64,000 bases of DNA from Planctomycetota bacterium (GTDB taxonomy: Bacteria > Planctomycetota > UBA1135 > UBA2386), in contig JADJPQ010000001.1 in the NCBI GenBank assembly GCA_016713175.1, positions 496,001 through 560,000 on the forward strand. Reading direction: 5' to 3'. Made by a program: the position numbers and the translations under genes. Of the stretch, positions 33,851-42,131 are shown piece after piece. How positions within the stretch are numbered: the stretch's first letter is position 1; each line of letters opens with the position of its first letter. A model generated the notes under the pieces. It saw only the letters and a program-made list of their open reading frames with translations. It was not told the DNA's origin and did no database searches.

Positions 33851-34621
33851 GTGGACCTGAACGCGTTGATCTCCGGCCTGCTGCAGTCGCCCGCGGTGCG
33901 GATGACGATCCTGCTGCTGGCGCGCCTGTTGCCCGTACTGGTGCTGTCACCGCTGTTCGGTGGTGCGGCGGTGCCAAGGCGCATCCGGCTGGTGCTCGCC
34001 ATCGCCTTCGCGGTCGTACTGCTGCCGACGGCGCTGCCGGCGCTGCCACTCGTCGAGCAGCGCGGCTTCGCCGTCTGTCTGGCCGCCGAACTGCTCCATG
34101 GTCTGGTCGCCGCAGTCGCCACGACGGCAATCATCGAAGTGGTGGGCGCCGCCGGCTTCCTGGTCGATCTGGCCCGGGATGCGACGATCGCCAACATCCT
34201 CGATCCGATCGGGCATCAGGAGCGTTCGGCCATCGGCGCGCTGTGGTCGACCTGGTTCCTGGCGGCCTTCTTCGCCGGCGATGGTCATCTGGCGGTGCTG
34301 CGAGCGTGGGCCCGAGGGCTGGCGGCGCGGCCCCCGGGCACCTCGTTCTTCGGCCCGCACGCGGTGCAGGTGTCGGCGGTGATCGACACGGTCGGTACGG
34401 CGCTGGCGGCCAGTCTGGCGGCGGCGGCGCCGCTGCTGCTCCTGGTGCTGATCGGCAAGTTCGTGCTTGCGGCGGTCGAGCGCCTGGCGAAGCCGATGCA
34501 GGCATGGACGGTGTTCGTGCCGTTCGTGGGGCTGGTCGGTGTGCTGCTGCTGTCGGCCGGGCTCGGCGAAGGCCTGTTTGCCGCGGTCACCCGGCAGGTG
34601 CTCGCGCTGGCGGGAGGCTGA
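33851..34621 (+). CDS. sctT: Export gate protein SctT (FliR family)
   Basis: A 256-residue polytopic protein. Conserved features are ARLLPVLVLSPLFGGAAVPRRIRLVLAIAFA in the first third and about six to eight membrane helices in total, as in SctT/FliR. The GTG start has GAGG upstream. It completes the SctRST order that is common to flagellar and non-flagellar systems. Confidence 0.93.
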   Translation: MDLNALISGLLQSPAVRMTILLLARLLPVLVLSPLFGGAAVPRRIRLVLAIAFAVVLLPTALPALPLVEQRGFAVCLAAELLHGLVAAVATTAIIEVVGAAGFLVDLARDATIANILDPIGHQERSAIGALWSTWFLAAFFAGDGHLAVLRAWARGLAARPPGTSFFGPHAVQVSAVIDTVGTALAASLAAAAPLLLLVLIGKFVLAAVERLAKPMQAWTVFVPFVGLVGVLLLSAGLGEGLFAAVTRQVLALAGG

Positions 34622-34622
34622 C

Positions 34623-35819
34623 GTGTCCGGCGAGAAGCGCCATGACGCGTCGGCGCAGAAGCTGCGCGATGCACGCAAGCAGGGCAACGTCGCGTTCTCT
34701 CGCGATCTGGTGGCGTTCTGCACGCTGGCAGTCGGTGTCGGTCTGATCGCGAGTCAGGCCGACCAGGTCGCCGGGTCGTTCACCCGGATGTGGGTCGCCG
34801 CGGTCCAGGCCATTGCCGACCCCGAAGTCGATCGCCAGGCCGCGCTGGCGGTGGCCGTCACTGCCCGTGACGAGCTGCACGGCCTGCTCGGCGGCACGCT
34901 GCTGCCGGCATGGGTGGCCGTGCTGATCGTCTGTGTGCTGCAGGTCGGCGTGCTGTTCGTGCCGGCGAAGCTGGCGCCGAAGGTCGAGAACTTCGATCCG
35001 ATCCGCCGCCTCGGGCAGCTGTTCAGCCGCCGGCAGCTGGGCTCGCTGGTGCGGGCCTTCCTGCTGACGCTGTTCGCCAGCCTGGTGCTGTACTCGCTGC
35101 TGCTGGACGACGGTGCGGCGATGCTGCGCCTCCGCACCGACGACGGGCCGGAGATGGCGCTGCCGCGGATCGCGGCGGTGGCCTGGGGTGTGTTCGGTTC
35201 GATCGTGGTGTGGACGTTGCTGCTGTGCGGCGCGCACGCGGCGCTGGACGCCTGGTCGCAGCGGCGGTCGCGGTTGCGCGACTTGCGGATGAGCGACGAG
35301 GATCGCAAGCAGGAGTACAAGAACCAGGAAGGCTCGCCCGAGGTCCGCGCCGAACGCCGGCGGGCGCATCGCGCGCTGGCGGAGGAACGGATGGTGGCGG
35401 CGGTGCCGGAGGGTGACGTGGTCGTGGTCAACCCGACGCACATCACCTGCGTGCTGCGCTTCGACCCGGCCAGGGAGCCGACGCCGCGGATCCTGGCGGT
35501 CGGCGAGGGGCATCTGGCGAAGCGGTTGAAGAAGGCGGCGCGGCAGGCCCGCCTGCCGATCGTGCGCAACGTGCCGCTGGCGCGGGCCGTGCGGCAACTG
35601 CCGTCGGACGCCCTGCTGCCGGTCGAACTGGAGAAGGCGGCGGTTGCGGTGTTCGTCTGGGCCGAGGAGTACCTGCAGCTGCGTGGGCGCACGCCGCGCT
35701 GGCGGCAGCCGGTGCGGCGCGCTGCAACGATCGGGGGTACGGACTCGTTGAACCCCCTGGACAACGACTCGGAGCCGGCGGAACCGGCCCGGTCTGACAT
35801 CGACGAGGAACCAAGATGA
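34623..35819 (+). CDS. sctU: Export switch protein SctU (FlhB family)
   Basis: A 398-residue switch protein. The cytoplasmic N-terminus (EKRHDASAQKLRDARKQGNVAFSRDL), four membrane helices, the linker DEDRKQEYKNQEGSPE and the self-cleavage motif NPTH (270-273, cut between N and P) are all present, followed by VAEGEG-like VGEGHLAKRL and the C-terminal domain. After cleavage it switches the machine from needle to later substrates. A Pro/Asp-rich extension of about 40 residues ends the protein. The GTG start at 34623 begins one base after the sctT stop. Confidence 0.96.
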   Translation: MSGEKRHDASAQKLRDARKQGNVAFSRDLVAFCTLAVGVGLIASQADQVAGSFTRMWVAAVQAIADPEVDRQAALAVAVTARDELHGLLGGTLLPAWVAVLIVCVLQVGVLFVPAKLAPKVENFDPIRRLGQLFSRRQLGSLVRAFLLTLFASLVLYSLLLDDGAAMLRLRTDDGPEMALPRIAAVAWGVFGSIVVWTLLLCGAHAALDAWSQRRSRLRDLRMSDEDRKQEYKNQEGSPEVRAERRRAHRALAEERMVAAVPEGDVVVVNPTHITCVLRFDPAREPTPRILAVGEGHLAKRLKKAARQARLPIVRNVPLARAVRQLPSDALLPVELEKAAVAVFVWAEEYLQLRGRTPRWRQPVRRAATIGGTDSLNPLDNDSEPAEPARSDIDEEPR

Positions 35820-36826
35820 CGACGATTGGCGAACGTTCGGGTGGTGGAGTCATGCGGGCTGCGGTTCAGGAGAACTGCCGCCGTGGCCACGGCGAAGACG
35901 GCATCCGCCGCAATGGCAATGTGATCACCGTAGGCAACTACGAGATCACCATCGAGAAGGACCGGATGGCGGTGCGCGACAAGACCACCGGCAAGGAGTT
36001 CAGTGTCTGGGGCGATCCGCACCTGCACACCGGTGATGGCGATCGGGCGTCGTTCACCGACGACAACCTGACGCTCGATCTGCCGGGTGGGGTCAAGATC
36101 ACGTTGAAGCCGACGGCGAAGGACGCCAACGGCGCGTCGTGGATCGATCAGATCGGCATCATGAAGGGCAAGGAAGGCATGCTGGTCAGCGACGTGCATG
36201 GCAACGGGCCGGTGTTCGGCGGTCCGACGAGTTCTGCCGAGGTCGATCAGGCGCATGTCGACGGTACGGTGTTGTCGAGCGGTCGTGAGATCGATGACTT
36301 CCACTTCGCGGATGGCCGCGAGATGGTCGGCGGCGATGCGAATGGCCGCTGGGGCGAGCACGCCCTCGATGGTCGCGGGGGCATGAGTCGTCTCGACTTC
36401 GCCAAGAAGCTGGTCGGCGACGTGCTGGGTGGGGCGTCGACCGGTGGTGCCAAGCCCAAGTCCGGCGACTTCTACGAGCGGCTCTACGCGGTTCTCGCCA
36501 AGCTGGAGAAGCTGAAGGATGGCGCGCTGGCCGACCTCGAGGACGCGACCGGTCGCAAAGAGGCCAAAGAAGCGAAGAAGGGCACGGGCGGTGGTGGCAG
36601 TGTCGGCAAGCCAGCCGATGACCCGCTCGACAAACCCGAGGGCGGGGGCGGCAAGGCGCCCGGGAACGGCGGCGAAACCGGCAACGTCGAGGCCGACATC
36701 GCCCGCGCGCAGGGCGAGATCCAGCGGATCCAGAACTACATCAACCAGGTCACCCAATTGATCAGCAACATGGTTGCCCAGGAAGGGCAGAACGCGCTGC
36801 GCATCGTCGGCAACATCCGTTCGTGA
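35816..36826 (+). CDS. DUF1521/MIIA self-cleaving protein with needle-like tail
   Basis: A 336-residue protein coupled to sctU by an ATGA overlap. Residues about 35-200 match DUF1521, the metal-ion-inducible autocleavage domain of rhizobial effectors NopE1/NopE2; the scissile motif GDPH is at 66-69, so cleavage after D67 is predicted. A linker rich in Gly/Lys/Glu/Pro follows (230-285). The final 45 residues form a helix ending ISNM plus 16 residues and NIR, the same spacing as the QSNT...NLK end of SctF. It could be a second needle or tip subunit carrying a cleavable cargo domain, or a secreted effector. This is the last gene of the operon. Confidence 0.75.
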   Translation: MTTIGERSGGGVMRAAVQENCRRGHGEDGIRRNGNVITVGNYEITIEKDRMAVRDKTTGKEFSVWGDPHLHTGDGDRASFTDDNLTLDLPGGVKITLKPTAKDANGASWIDQIGIMKGKEGMLVSDVHGNGPVFGGPTSSAEVDQAHVDGTVLSSGREIDDFHFADGREMVGGDANGRWGEHALDGRGGMSRLDFAKKLVGDVLGGASTGGAKPKSGDFYERLYAVLAKLEKLKDGALADLEDATGRKEAKEAKKGTGGGGSVGKPADDPLDKPEGGGGKAPGNGGETGNVEADIARAQGEIQRIQNYINQVTQLISNMVAQEGQNALRIVGNIRS

Positions 36827-36836
36827 CGCGGTCACT

Positions 36837-36865
36837 GGCCGGCCGACACGCTCGGCCGGCCGTTT
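36837..36865 (+). terminator. Strong hairpin terminator after the T3SS operon
   Basis: GGCCGGCCGA (36837-36846) and TCGGCCGGCC (36852-36861) form a perfect 10-bp stem with a 5-base loop, 11 bp after the last stop codon and followed by GTTTC. The T run is short, as is common in GC-rich genomes. The converging DUF1080 gene ends 28 bp further on, so it may serve both sides. Confidence 0.75.
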
Positions 36866-36893
36866 CGCGGCACACCACGCGCTCGCCGCGCGC

Positions 36894-37562
36894 CTACCGC
36901 AGCGGCTCGAGCTCGACCTTGCGGAACTCGCAGACTGCGCCTTCCGCCTGGATCGCGATCTGCCCGTGATCGGCAGTGCAGTCGAACCCATCATTGACCA
37001 GCACACCATTGACCTCGACCCGCACTCGCCGGGCGCGGCACTCGATCACCATCGTGTTCCACTCGCCGAGCGGCTTCTCCGAGCCATCGGTCAGGTTGGC
37101 GATCCGCCGCGCCTTGTCGCCGTCGACGCCCCAACGTTCCTTCGGCCCACGGTACTTCTCCATGTCGGCGACCTGGATGTCCTCGCCGATGCACCAGAAA
37201 TCCCCGGCATTGCCGACGTGCAGCTGGCATTCGATCGACTGCGGGAACATCCCGTACAGCCGCCGCGGCGTCGACGAATGCACCAGGATGCCGCAGTTGC
37301 CGGGGTCGCCGGGCCAGCGCCATTCGACGGTCAGCCGGTAATCACGAAAGTCGGCATCGGTGATCAGGTGCCCACCGGGGCTGCCGAGACTGACCAGCAC
37401 ACCATCGCGGACGGTGAACGACGCCGCGACGTTCGGATTGCCATCGGCTTCGGGTACATCCGCGTGCCAGCCGGCCAGATCGGTGCCATTGAACAACCGC
37501 TTCGGGCCGGTGGCGCAGGCGGTCAGGGCGAGAGAACAGACGAACAGAGACGAGAGGCGCAT
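36894..37562 (-). CDS. DUF1080 (3-keto-disaccharide hydrolase-like) lipoprotein
   Basis: A 222-residue lipoprotein (lipobox LTAC, C16 or near) with a DUF1080 concanavalin-like jelly roll. Family motifs are LFNGTDLAGWHA at the start, FRDYRLTVEWRWPGDPGNCGILVHSS in the middle, YGMFPQSIECQLHVGNAGDFW, and WNTMVIECRARRVRVEVNGVLVND. DUF1080 domains are abundant in planctomycetes; some cleave 3-keto-glycosides. ATG 37562 is preferred over 37613 because it starts at the signal peptide. It lies 31 bp after the SGNH gene in the same direction. Confidence 0.85.
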   Translation of the reverse strand: MRLSSLFVCSLALTACATGPKRLFNGTDLAGWHADVPEADGNPNVAASFTVRDGVLVSLGSPGGHLITDADFRDYRLTVEWRWPGDPGNCGILVHSSTPRRLYGMFPQSIECQLHVGNAGDFWCIGEDIQVADMEKYRGPKERWGVDGDKARRIANLTDGSEKPLGEWNTMVIECRARRVRVEVNGVLVNDGFDCTADHGQIAIQAEGAVCEFRKVELEPLR

Positions 37563-37593
37563 GCCGCGACGATAGCGCGCGCGCCGCAGCGGC

Positions 37594-38649
37594 TCATCGA
37601 CTTGCTGCGGCAATCGCTTCCGCGATCCGTTCGGCGGCCCAATGGTTTCCGGCGGCGGTCATGTGGCCATCGAACCAGAGCTTGCGGACGCTGGCATCGC
37701 ATCGTTCGGCGGCAAGGAACGCGGCGATCAGGTCCAGCGTCGGCACGCCGAGCGACTGCGCCCGCGCGACCACGGCATCGGCGCCGGGAGTGGAACGTTC
37801 CCCTTGCAGCACCAGCAGCAGCCGGCAGTCGTGCTGCCGACAGAACGCGGCGATCCGGTCGACGAGCAGCAGGCCGATGGCCTCGCCGTCCCTGGGTTCG
37901 AGCGCCCAGATGACGTTCTGGTCGTCGATCCACCAACGGCGGGCGACGGTGGCCAGGATCGCATCGAGCAACGCGCTGTGGCCGAGCCCATCCTTGAATC
38001 GGCGGTCGGCGACGAATTTCGGATCGGCGAGGTCGTCGGCCGGCGGCTGCAGCGCCAGCGCGCCGTTCTCGATCCGAAACCAGGGCAGCGGGAAGTAGCG
38101 CCGCGAGGTGCTGTTCCGCGGCAGATCATCCGGAATGAAACTGACGATCAGCCATTCTGGTTGCCAGCGTGCAAGCAGTCGTTCGGCGCGCAGGATCGCT
38201 TGCGCAAACGAGTAGCCGAACACCCCGCCATTGGCGACGCGGCGGCCGAGCAGGCGCTCGAGCCGCGCCGGCCACGAGTCGCCATCGTCGACCTGATCGC
38301 CGAACGTGAACGAGTCGCCGACAGCGACCAGCGGTCGGGCGCCGTTGGGCGGCAGGACGTTGCCGTTGCGACGCAGCCCATCGGCATCGATCGACACCTG
38401 CGTGCCCCAGTGATTGTCGGCACTGGCGAAGCCGGCCCGTGGCACATAGCCGAGTTCGCGATCGGCGACGGCCGGATAGCCGCGCTGGATCATGTCGGTG
38501 CGCAGTTGCCGGAAACTGCCGAAGTGGAGCGGCGCGCGGATCAGGCGGGCGAGCAGCTCGCCGGTCAGCAGGAACAGCAGGAACGCGACGCAGGTGAACG
38601 TCAGTTTCTTGCGCAGCGACAGACGGCGGGGCGACTTCGGCAGGGTCAC
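37594..38649 (-). CDS. Membrane-anchored SGNH/GDSL-type hydrolase
   Basis: A 351-residue protein with one N-terminal membrane helix (about 16-35, LTFTCVAFLLFLLTGELLA). The SGNH block I motif is VAVGDSFTFGDQV with the nucleophile serine, block III-like VNGGVFGYS... follows as VANGGVFGYSFAQAI, and the catalytic Asp/His are likely in FDGHMTAAGNHW near the end. It probably removes acyl groups from an exported carbohydrate. GTG 38649 overlaps the stop of a serine hydrolase remnant by GTGA, which supports this start. The first codons are duplicated near 61254-61286. Confidence 0.78.
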   Translation of the reverse strand: MTLPKSPRRLSLRKKLTFTCVAFLLFLLTGELLARLIRAPLHFGSFRQLRTDMIQRGYPAVADRELGYVPRAGFASADNHWGTQVSIDADGLRRNGNVLPPNGARPLVAVGDSFTFGDQVDDGDSWPARLERLLGRRVANGGVFGYSFAQAILRAERLLARWQPEWLIVSFIPDDLPRNSTSRRYFPLPWFRIENGALALQPPADDLADPKFVADRRFKDGLGHSALLDAILATVARRWWIDDQNVIWALEPRDGEAIGLLLVDRIAAFCRQHDCRLLLVLQGERSTPGADAVVARAQSLGVPTLDLIAAFLAAERCDASVRKLWFDGHMTAAGNHWAAERIAEAIAAASR

Positions 38650-38769
38650 TGCCGCGCAGCGTAGAAGAATCCGCCGCCGTCGTGCAGTTCGAACGAACCG
38701 AAGTCGGCGCCGGACACGATGCGCACGGCGTGGTCGAAGTCGGCGACGAACGTCCGGTCGCCCTGCCAC
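38617..38769. repeat. 153-bp duplicated segment, copy A
   Basis: Nearly identical to 61254-61406. It spans the start of the SGNH gene and the last codons of a serine hydrolase. Identity ends abruptly at both sides. Confidence 0.85.
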
Positions 38770-38785
38770 CACGGCGACGCGGCGG
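38646..38785 (-). pseudogene. C-terminal remnant of a beta-lactamase-family serine hydrolase
   Basis: The minus strand encodes WWQGDRTFVADFDHAVRIVSG and then ADFGSFELHDGGGFFYAARQ and stop. This is the C-terminus of the intact hydrolase at 61283-62629 (LLWQGERTFVADFDHAVRIV...FELHQSGGIFYAARQ). Nothing upstream matches the hydrolase, so only about 45 codons remain. The stop codon overlaps the SGNH start by GTGA, the layout expected of a former two-gene operon. Confidence 0.8.
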
Positions 38786-38995
38786 CGACGAATTCCCGGA
38801 ATCCGTGGCGACTCTTGGCTCCGGGCTGACCTGGCCTCGCCGAGGTCCCCGGGCTGGGCCCGAACGCCCGCGGCGGGGCAGAGTCGCGCGCCCTTGCGCC
38901 GCCCTCGACCCTTACGCGGCTCTTATGCACGGACGGGCAGTCCTTACTCCAGCGAGATGGTGAGCCAAGGCGCCATGGCCGAGAGTGCTGCTGCA

Positions 38996-39805
38996 ATGCA
39001 CACGCATCTCATCGCGCTCCCCCCGCTACTGCTAGGCGCCTGCGCGCTGCCCACGGCGCCCGATCCAAGGCAGGAGGCGGCTGCACCGCCCACGATCAGC
39101 ACGAACCGGCCGAGCTTCAGCGACGGCGCGAGCCTGGTCCCGGCGAACCACCTGCAGGTCGAGACCGGCTACACGTTCACGAAGCGCAACCGGTCGGGGA
39201 CCGAGACGGAGCGCCATGCCGCCCCGGAACTGCTGATGCGCTACCGGCTGCTCGAAGGGCTCGAGACGCAGGTGCTCTGGGGCGGCTACGCCTTCCAGGA
39301 CACGACGTCGGGCGGAACCACGACCGAGGCGGACGGCGACACCGACCTGGGCTTCGGCATCCGCGTGCCGATCCAGGACCAGGACGGATGGATGCCCACG
39401 CTGGCGCTCGGTGGCATCGCCACCGTCGGCACCGGCGACGACGCCTTCAGCACCCAGGAACACACGGTGCCGACCGGCAAGCTCCTGTGGGCCTGGTCGT
39501 TCGCAGGCGGCTTCGGCCTCGGCGGCAACTTCATCGTCTCCTACCCGTACGACGGCCAGGAGCGGTTCGACCAGTTCGCCGCTTCGGTCTATGGCACGTG
39601 GTCGCTCGACGACCGCACCACGCTCTACGGTGAGTACTACGTCGTGACGCCGTACGGCAACGGCCTCGGCCCGGCGCACACGGTGGACGGCGGCGTGCTG
39701 TACCTGACGAGCCGCACCGTGCAGCTCGACGCACGCGTCGGCTTCGGCCTGAACGACGAGGCCGATGACTTCTTCACCGGAGTCGGCATCAGCTTCCTGT
39801 TCTGA
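38996..39805 (+). CDS. Outer-membrane beta-barrel lipoprotein (transporter-like) upstream of kdp
   Basis: A 269-residue exported protein with lipobox LGAC (C16). It then resembles the porin-like transporter family often annotated with phenol-degradation MetA-type proteins: TNRPSFSDGASLVPANHLQVETGYTF at the start, alternating aromatic beta strands throughout, and a terminal ISFLF that fits the Phe-ending signature of outer-membrane barrels. It precedes kdpF by 20 bp in the same direction and may provide K+ or solute entry across the outer membrane. ATG 38996 was chosen for the lipobox; 38957 is in frame. Confidence 0.72.
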   Translation: MHTHLIALPPLLLGACALPTAPDPRQEAAAPPTISTNRPSFSDGASLVPANHLQVETGYTFTKRNRSGTETERHAAPELLMRYRLLEGLETQVLWGGYAFQDTTSGGTTTEADGDTDLGFGIRVPIQDQDGWMPTLALGGIATVGTGDDAFSTQEHTVPTGKLLWAWSFAGGFGLGGNFIVSYPYDGQERFDQFAASVYGTWSLDDRTTLYGEYYVVTPYGNGLGPAHTVDGGVLYLTSRTVQLDARVGFGLNDEADDFFTGVGISFLF

Positions 39806-39825
39806 CGCAGTCCAGCGAACTCCCC

Positions 39826-39909
39826 ATGACCACCATCGTGCTCTGCCTGCTCGTCCTGGCGTGCTTCGTCTACCTGCTCGCGGCGGTGCTCCGCCCCGAG
39901 CGCTTCTGA
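39826..39909 (+). CDS. kdpF: KdpF-like single-helix subunit
   Basis: A 27-residue peptide (MTTIVLCLLVLACFVYLLAA then a short tail ending PERF). It is one membrane helix with the LLxxPERF-type ending of KdpF, which stabilises the KdpFABC potassium pump. It lies between the barrel lipoprotein and kdpB. No strong ribosome site is visible, but the composition, length and position all fit. Confidence 0.75.
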   Translation: MTTIVLCLLVLACFVYLLAAVLRPERF

Positions 39910-39961
39910 TCCGACCCGCGCCTGCGGCGCGCCGCGACCGTCCTGAACGCTCGAGATTCCG

Positions 39962-42019
39962 ATGACCCGCAAACCCGCCTCCCTGTTCGCCGCCGAGCTC
40001 GTGCGGCCCGCGATCGCCGACGCGTTCCGGAAACTGCATCCGCGCGTGATGGCGAAGAACCCGGTGATGTTCGTCACCCTGGTCGGAGCCGTGCTCACCA
40101 CGGCCGGCATCTTCACCGCCGGCGCCGATTGGGCCTTCGTGCTGCAGCTGGCGCTGTGGCTGTGGTTCACGGTGCTGTTCGCCAACTTCGCCGAGGCGAT
40201 GGCCGAGGGGCGCGGCAAGGCGCAGGCGAACGCGCTGCGGTCGGCCCGCTCGGAGACGTTCGCGCGCCGGCTGCGCGACGACGGCAGCGAGGAACGCGTC
40301 GCCGCAACCGGCCTCACCAAGGGCGACCGCGTGGTCGTCGAGGCCGGCCAGACGATCCCGGCCGACGGCGACGTGATCGAGGGCATCGCCAGCGTCGACG
40401 AGTCGGCGATCACCGGCGAGTCGGCGCCGGTCATCCGCGAGAGCGGTGGCGACCGCTGCGCCGTCAGCGGCGGCACCCGCGTGCTCAGCGACCGGATCGT
40501 CGTGCAGATCACGATGGAGCGGGGCCAGGGTTTCCTCGACCGCATGATCGCGATGGTCGAGGGCGCCCGTCGCCAGAAGACCCCGAACGAAGTGGCGTTG
40601 ACGGTGCTGCTCGCGGCGCTGACGCTGATCTTCCTGCTGGTGTGCGTGACGCTGCGCCCGTTCGGCACGTTCGCGGGGGCCGAGTTCAGCACGCCGGTGC
40701 TGATCGCGCTGCTGGTCTGCCTGATCCCGACGACGATCGGCGCCCTGCTCAGCGCGATCGGCATCAGCGGCATCGACCGGCTGATCCAGCGCAACGTCAT
40801 GGCGACGAGCGGCCGCGCGGTCGAAGCGGCGGGCGACGTCGACGTCCTGCTGCTCGACAAGACCGGCACCATCACGCTCGGCAACCGCATGGCGACGGCC
40901 TTCGTGCCGGCACCGGGCGTCAGCGAGGAACAACTCGCCGACACCGCCCAGCTCGCGTCGCTCGCCGACCAGACGCCGGAGGGCCGCAGCATCGTCGTGC
41001 TGGCGAAGCAGCGGTTCCGGTTGCGCGGCCGCGACGTCGCCGAGCCGCACGCGACGTTCGTGCCGTTCTCGGCGCAGTCGCGGATGAGCGGCGTCGACTT
41101 CGGTGCGCCGGCGGCGCCCGTGCGCTGCATCCGCAAGGGTGCCGCCGAGGCGATCGCCGGGTTCGTCGCGGCGCTGGGCGGCCGGCCCGACCCGCAGGTG
41201 CTCGCCGCCGCGGACAGCGTGTCCCGGTCCGGCGGCACGCCGCTGGTCGTGGCCGACGGTGGGCGCATGCTCGGCGTCGTGCACCTGAAGGACGTCGTCA
41301 AGGGCGGCATCCAGCAGCGCTTCGCGCACTTGCGAGCGGTCGGCATCCGCACGGTGATGATCACCGGCGACAACCCGTTGACCGCGGCGGCGATCGCCGC
41401 CGAGGCGGGCGTCGACTCGTTCCTGGCGCAGGCGACGCCGGAGATGAAGCTGCAACGCATCCGCGACGAGCAGGCGCAGGGCCGGCTGGTGGCGATGACC
41501 GGCGACGGCACCAACGACGCCCCGGCGCTGGCGCAGGCCGATGTCGGCGTGGCGATGAACACCGGCACGCAGGCGGCGCGCGAGGCTGGCAACATGGTCG
41601 ACCTCGACAGCAACCCGACCAAGCTGCTCGACATCGTCGAGATCGGCAAGCAGCTGATCATGACGCGCGGCTCGCTGACGACGTTCAGCATGGCCAACGA
41701 CGTCGCCAAGTACTTCGCGATCCTGCCGGCGATGTTCGCCGGCGTCCACGCGACCGGCGCCGGCCCCGGCCCGCTGGCCGGGCTCGACGTCATGGACCTG
41801 CACTCCCCGCAGAGCGCGATCCTCAGCGCCGTGGTGTTCAACGCACTCATCATCATCGCCTTGATCCCGTTGGCGCTGCGCGGCGTCGCCTACCGTCCCG
41901 CGAGTGCTGCGGTGGTCCTGCGCCGCAACCTGCTGCTCTACGGCGTCGGCGGGGTCGTGGCACCGTTCGTCGGCATCAAGATCCTCGACGTCCTCCTGAC
42001 CGTCTTGCACCTGGTCTGA
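39962..42019 (+). CDS. kdpB: Potassium-transporting P-type ATPase subunit KdpB
   Basis: A 685-residue P-type ATPase that powers K+ uptake in the KdpFABC complex. The phosphorylation site DKTGT begins at D299, the actuator TGES motif is in SAITGESAPV, the nucleotide domain has SRMSGVDF and CIRKGA, and the hinge MTGDGTNDAPALAQADVGVAMN is complete. Membrane helices lie on both sides. Length fits the family. In most genomes kdpB follows kdpA; here it comes first. Confidence 0.97.
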   Translation: MTRKPASLFAAELVRPAIADAFRKLHPRVMAKNPVMFVTLVGAVLTTAGIFTAGADWAFVLQLALWLWFTVLFANFAEAMAEGRGKAQANALRSARSETFARRLRDDGSEERVAATGLTKGDRVVVEAGQTIPADGDVIEGIASVDESAITGESAPVIRESGGDRCAVSGGTRVLSDRIVVQITMERGQGFLDRMIAMVEGARRQKTPNEVALTVLLAALTLIFLLVCVTLRPFGTFAGAEFSTPVLIALLVCLIPTTIGALLSAIGISGIDRLIQRNVMATSGRAVEAAGDVDVLLLDKTGTITLGNRMATAFVPAPGVSEEQLADTAQLASLADQTPEGRSIVVLAKQRFRLRGRDVAEPHATFVPFSAQSRMSGVDFGAPAAPVRCIRKGAAEAIAGFVAALGGRPDPQVLAAADSVSRSGGTPLVVADGGRMLGVVHLKDVVKGGIQQRFAHLRAVGIRTVMITGDNPLTAAAIAAEAGVDSFLAQATPEMKLQRIRDEQAQGRLVAMTGDGTNDAPALAQADVGVAMNTGTQAAREAGNMVDLDSNPTKLLDIVEIGKQLIMTRGSLTTFSMANDVAKYFAILPAMFAGVHATGAGPGPLAGLDVMDLHSPQSAILSAVVFNALIIIALIPLALRGVAYRPASAAVVLRRNLLLYGVGGVVAPFVGIKILDVLLTVLHLV

Positions 42020-42034
42020 ACCACGAGCCCCTCC

Positions 42035-42121
42035 ATGTTCCTCCATCTCCTCTACCTGTTGCTCGGTCTCGCCGTGTTCGCGGCGCTGTACCTGCTGACC
42101 GCCCGGCTCGACCGGGCGTGA
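42035..42121 (+). CDS. Second KdpF-like small membrane peptide
   Basis: A 28-residue peptide (MFLHLLYLLLGLAVFAALYL then TARLDRA) consisting of one membrane helix and a short basic tail. It sits between kdpB and kdpA, 15 bp after kdpB and 10 bp before kdpA, which is where KdpF is usually encoded relative to kdpA. It has no PERF ending. It could be the true KdpF partner of KdpA, or a distinct pump regulator. Confidence 0.6.
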   Translation: MFLHLLYLLLGLAVFAALYLLTARLDRA

Positions 42122-42131
42122 GGATGCTCCC

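Noticed and set aside
9176..36826. Secretion genes considered as a flagellar system
   Set aside because: A lipoprotein SctJ, needle-type SctF, SctI tail and ysc gene order fit an injectisome, and no FliF, hook, rod or flagellin genes are present; the FliO-like gene is the only flagellar-type element.
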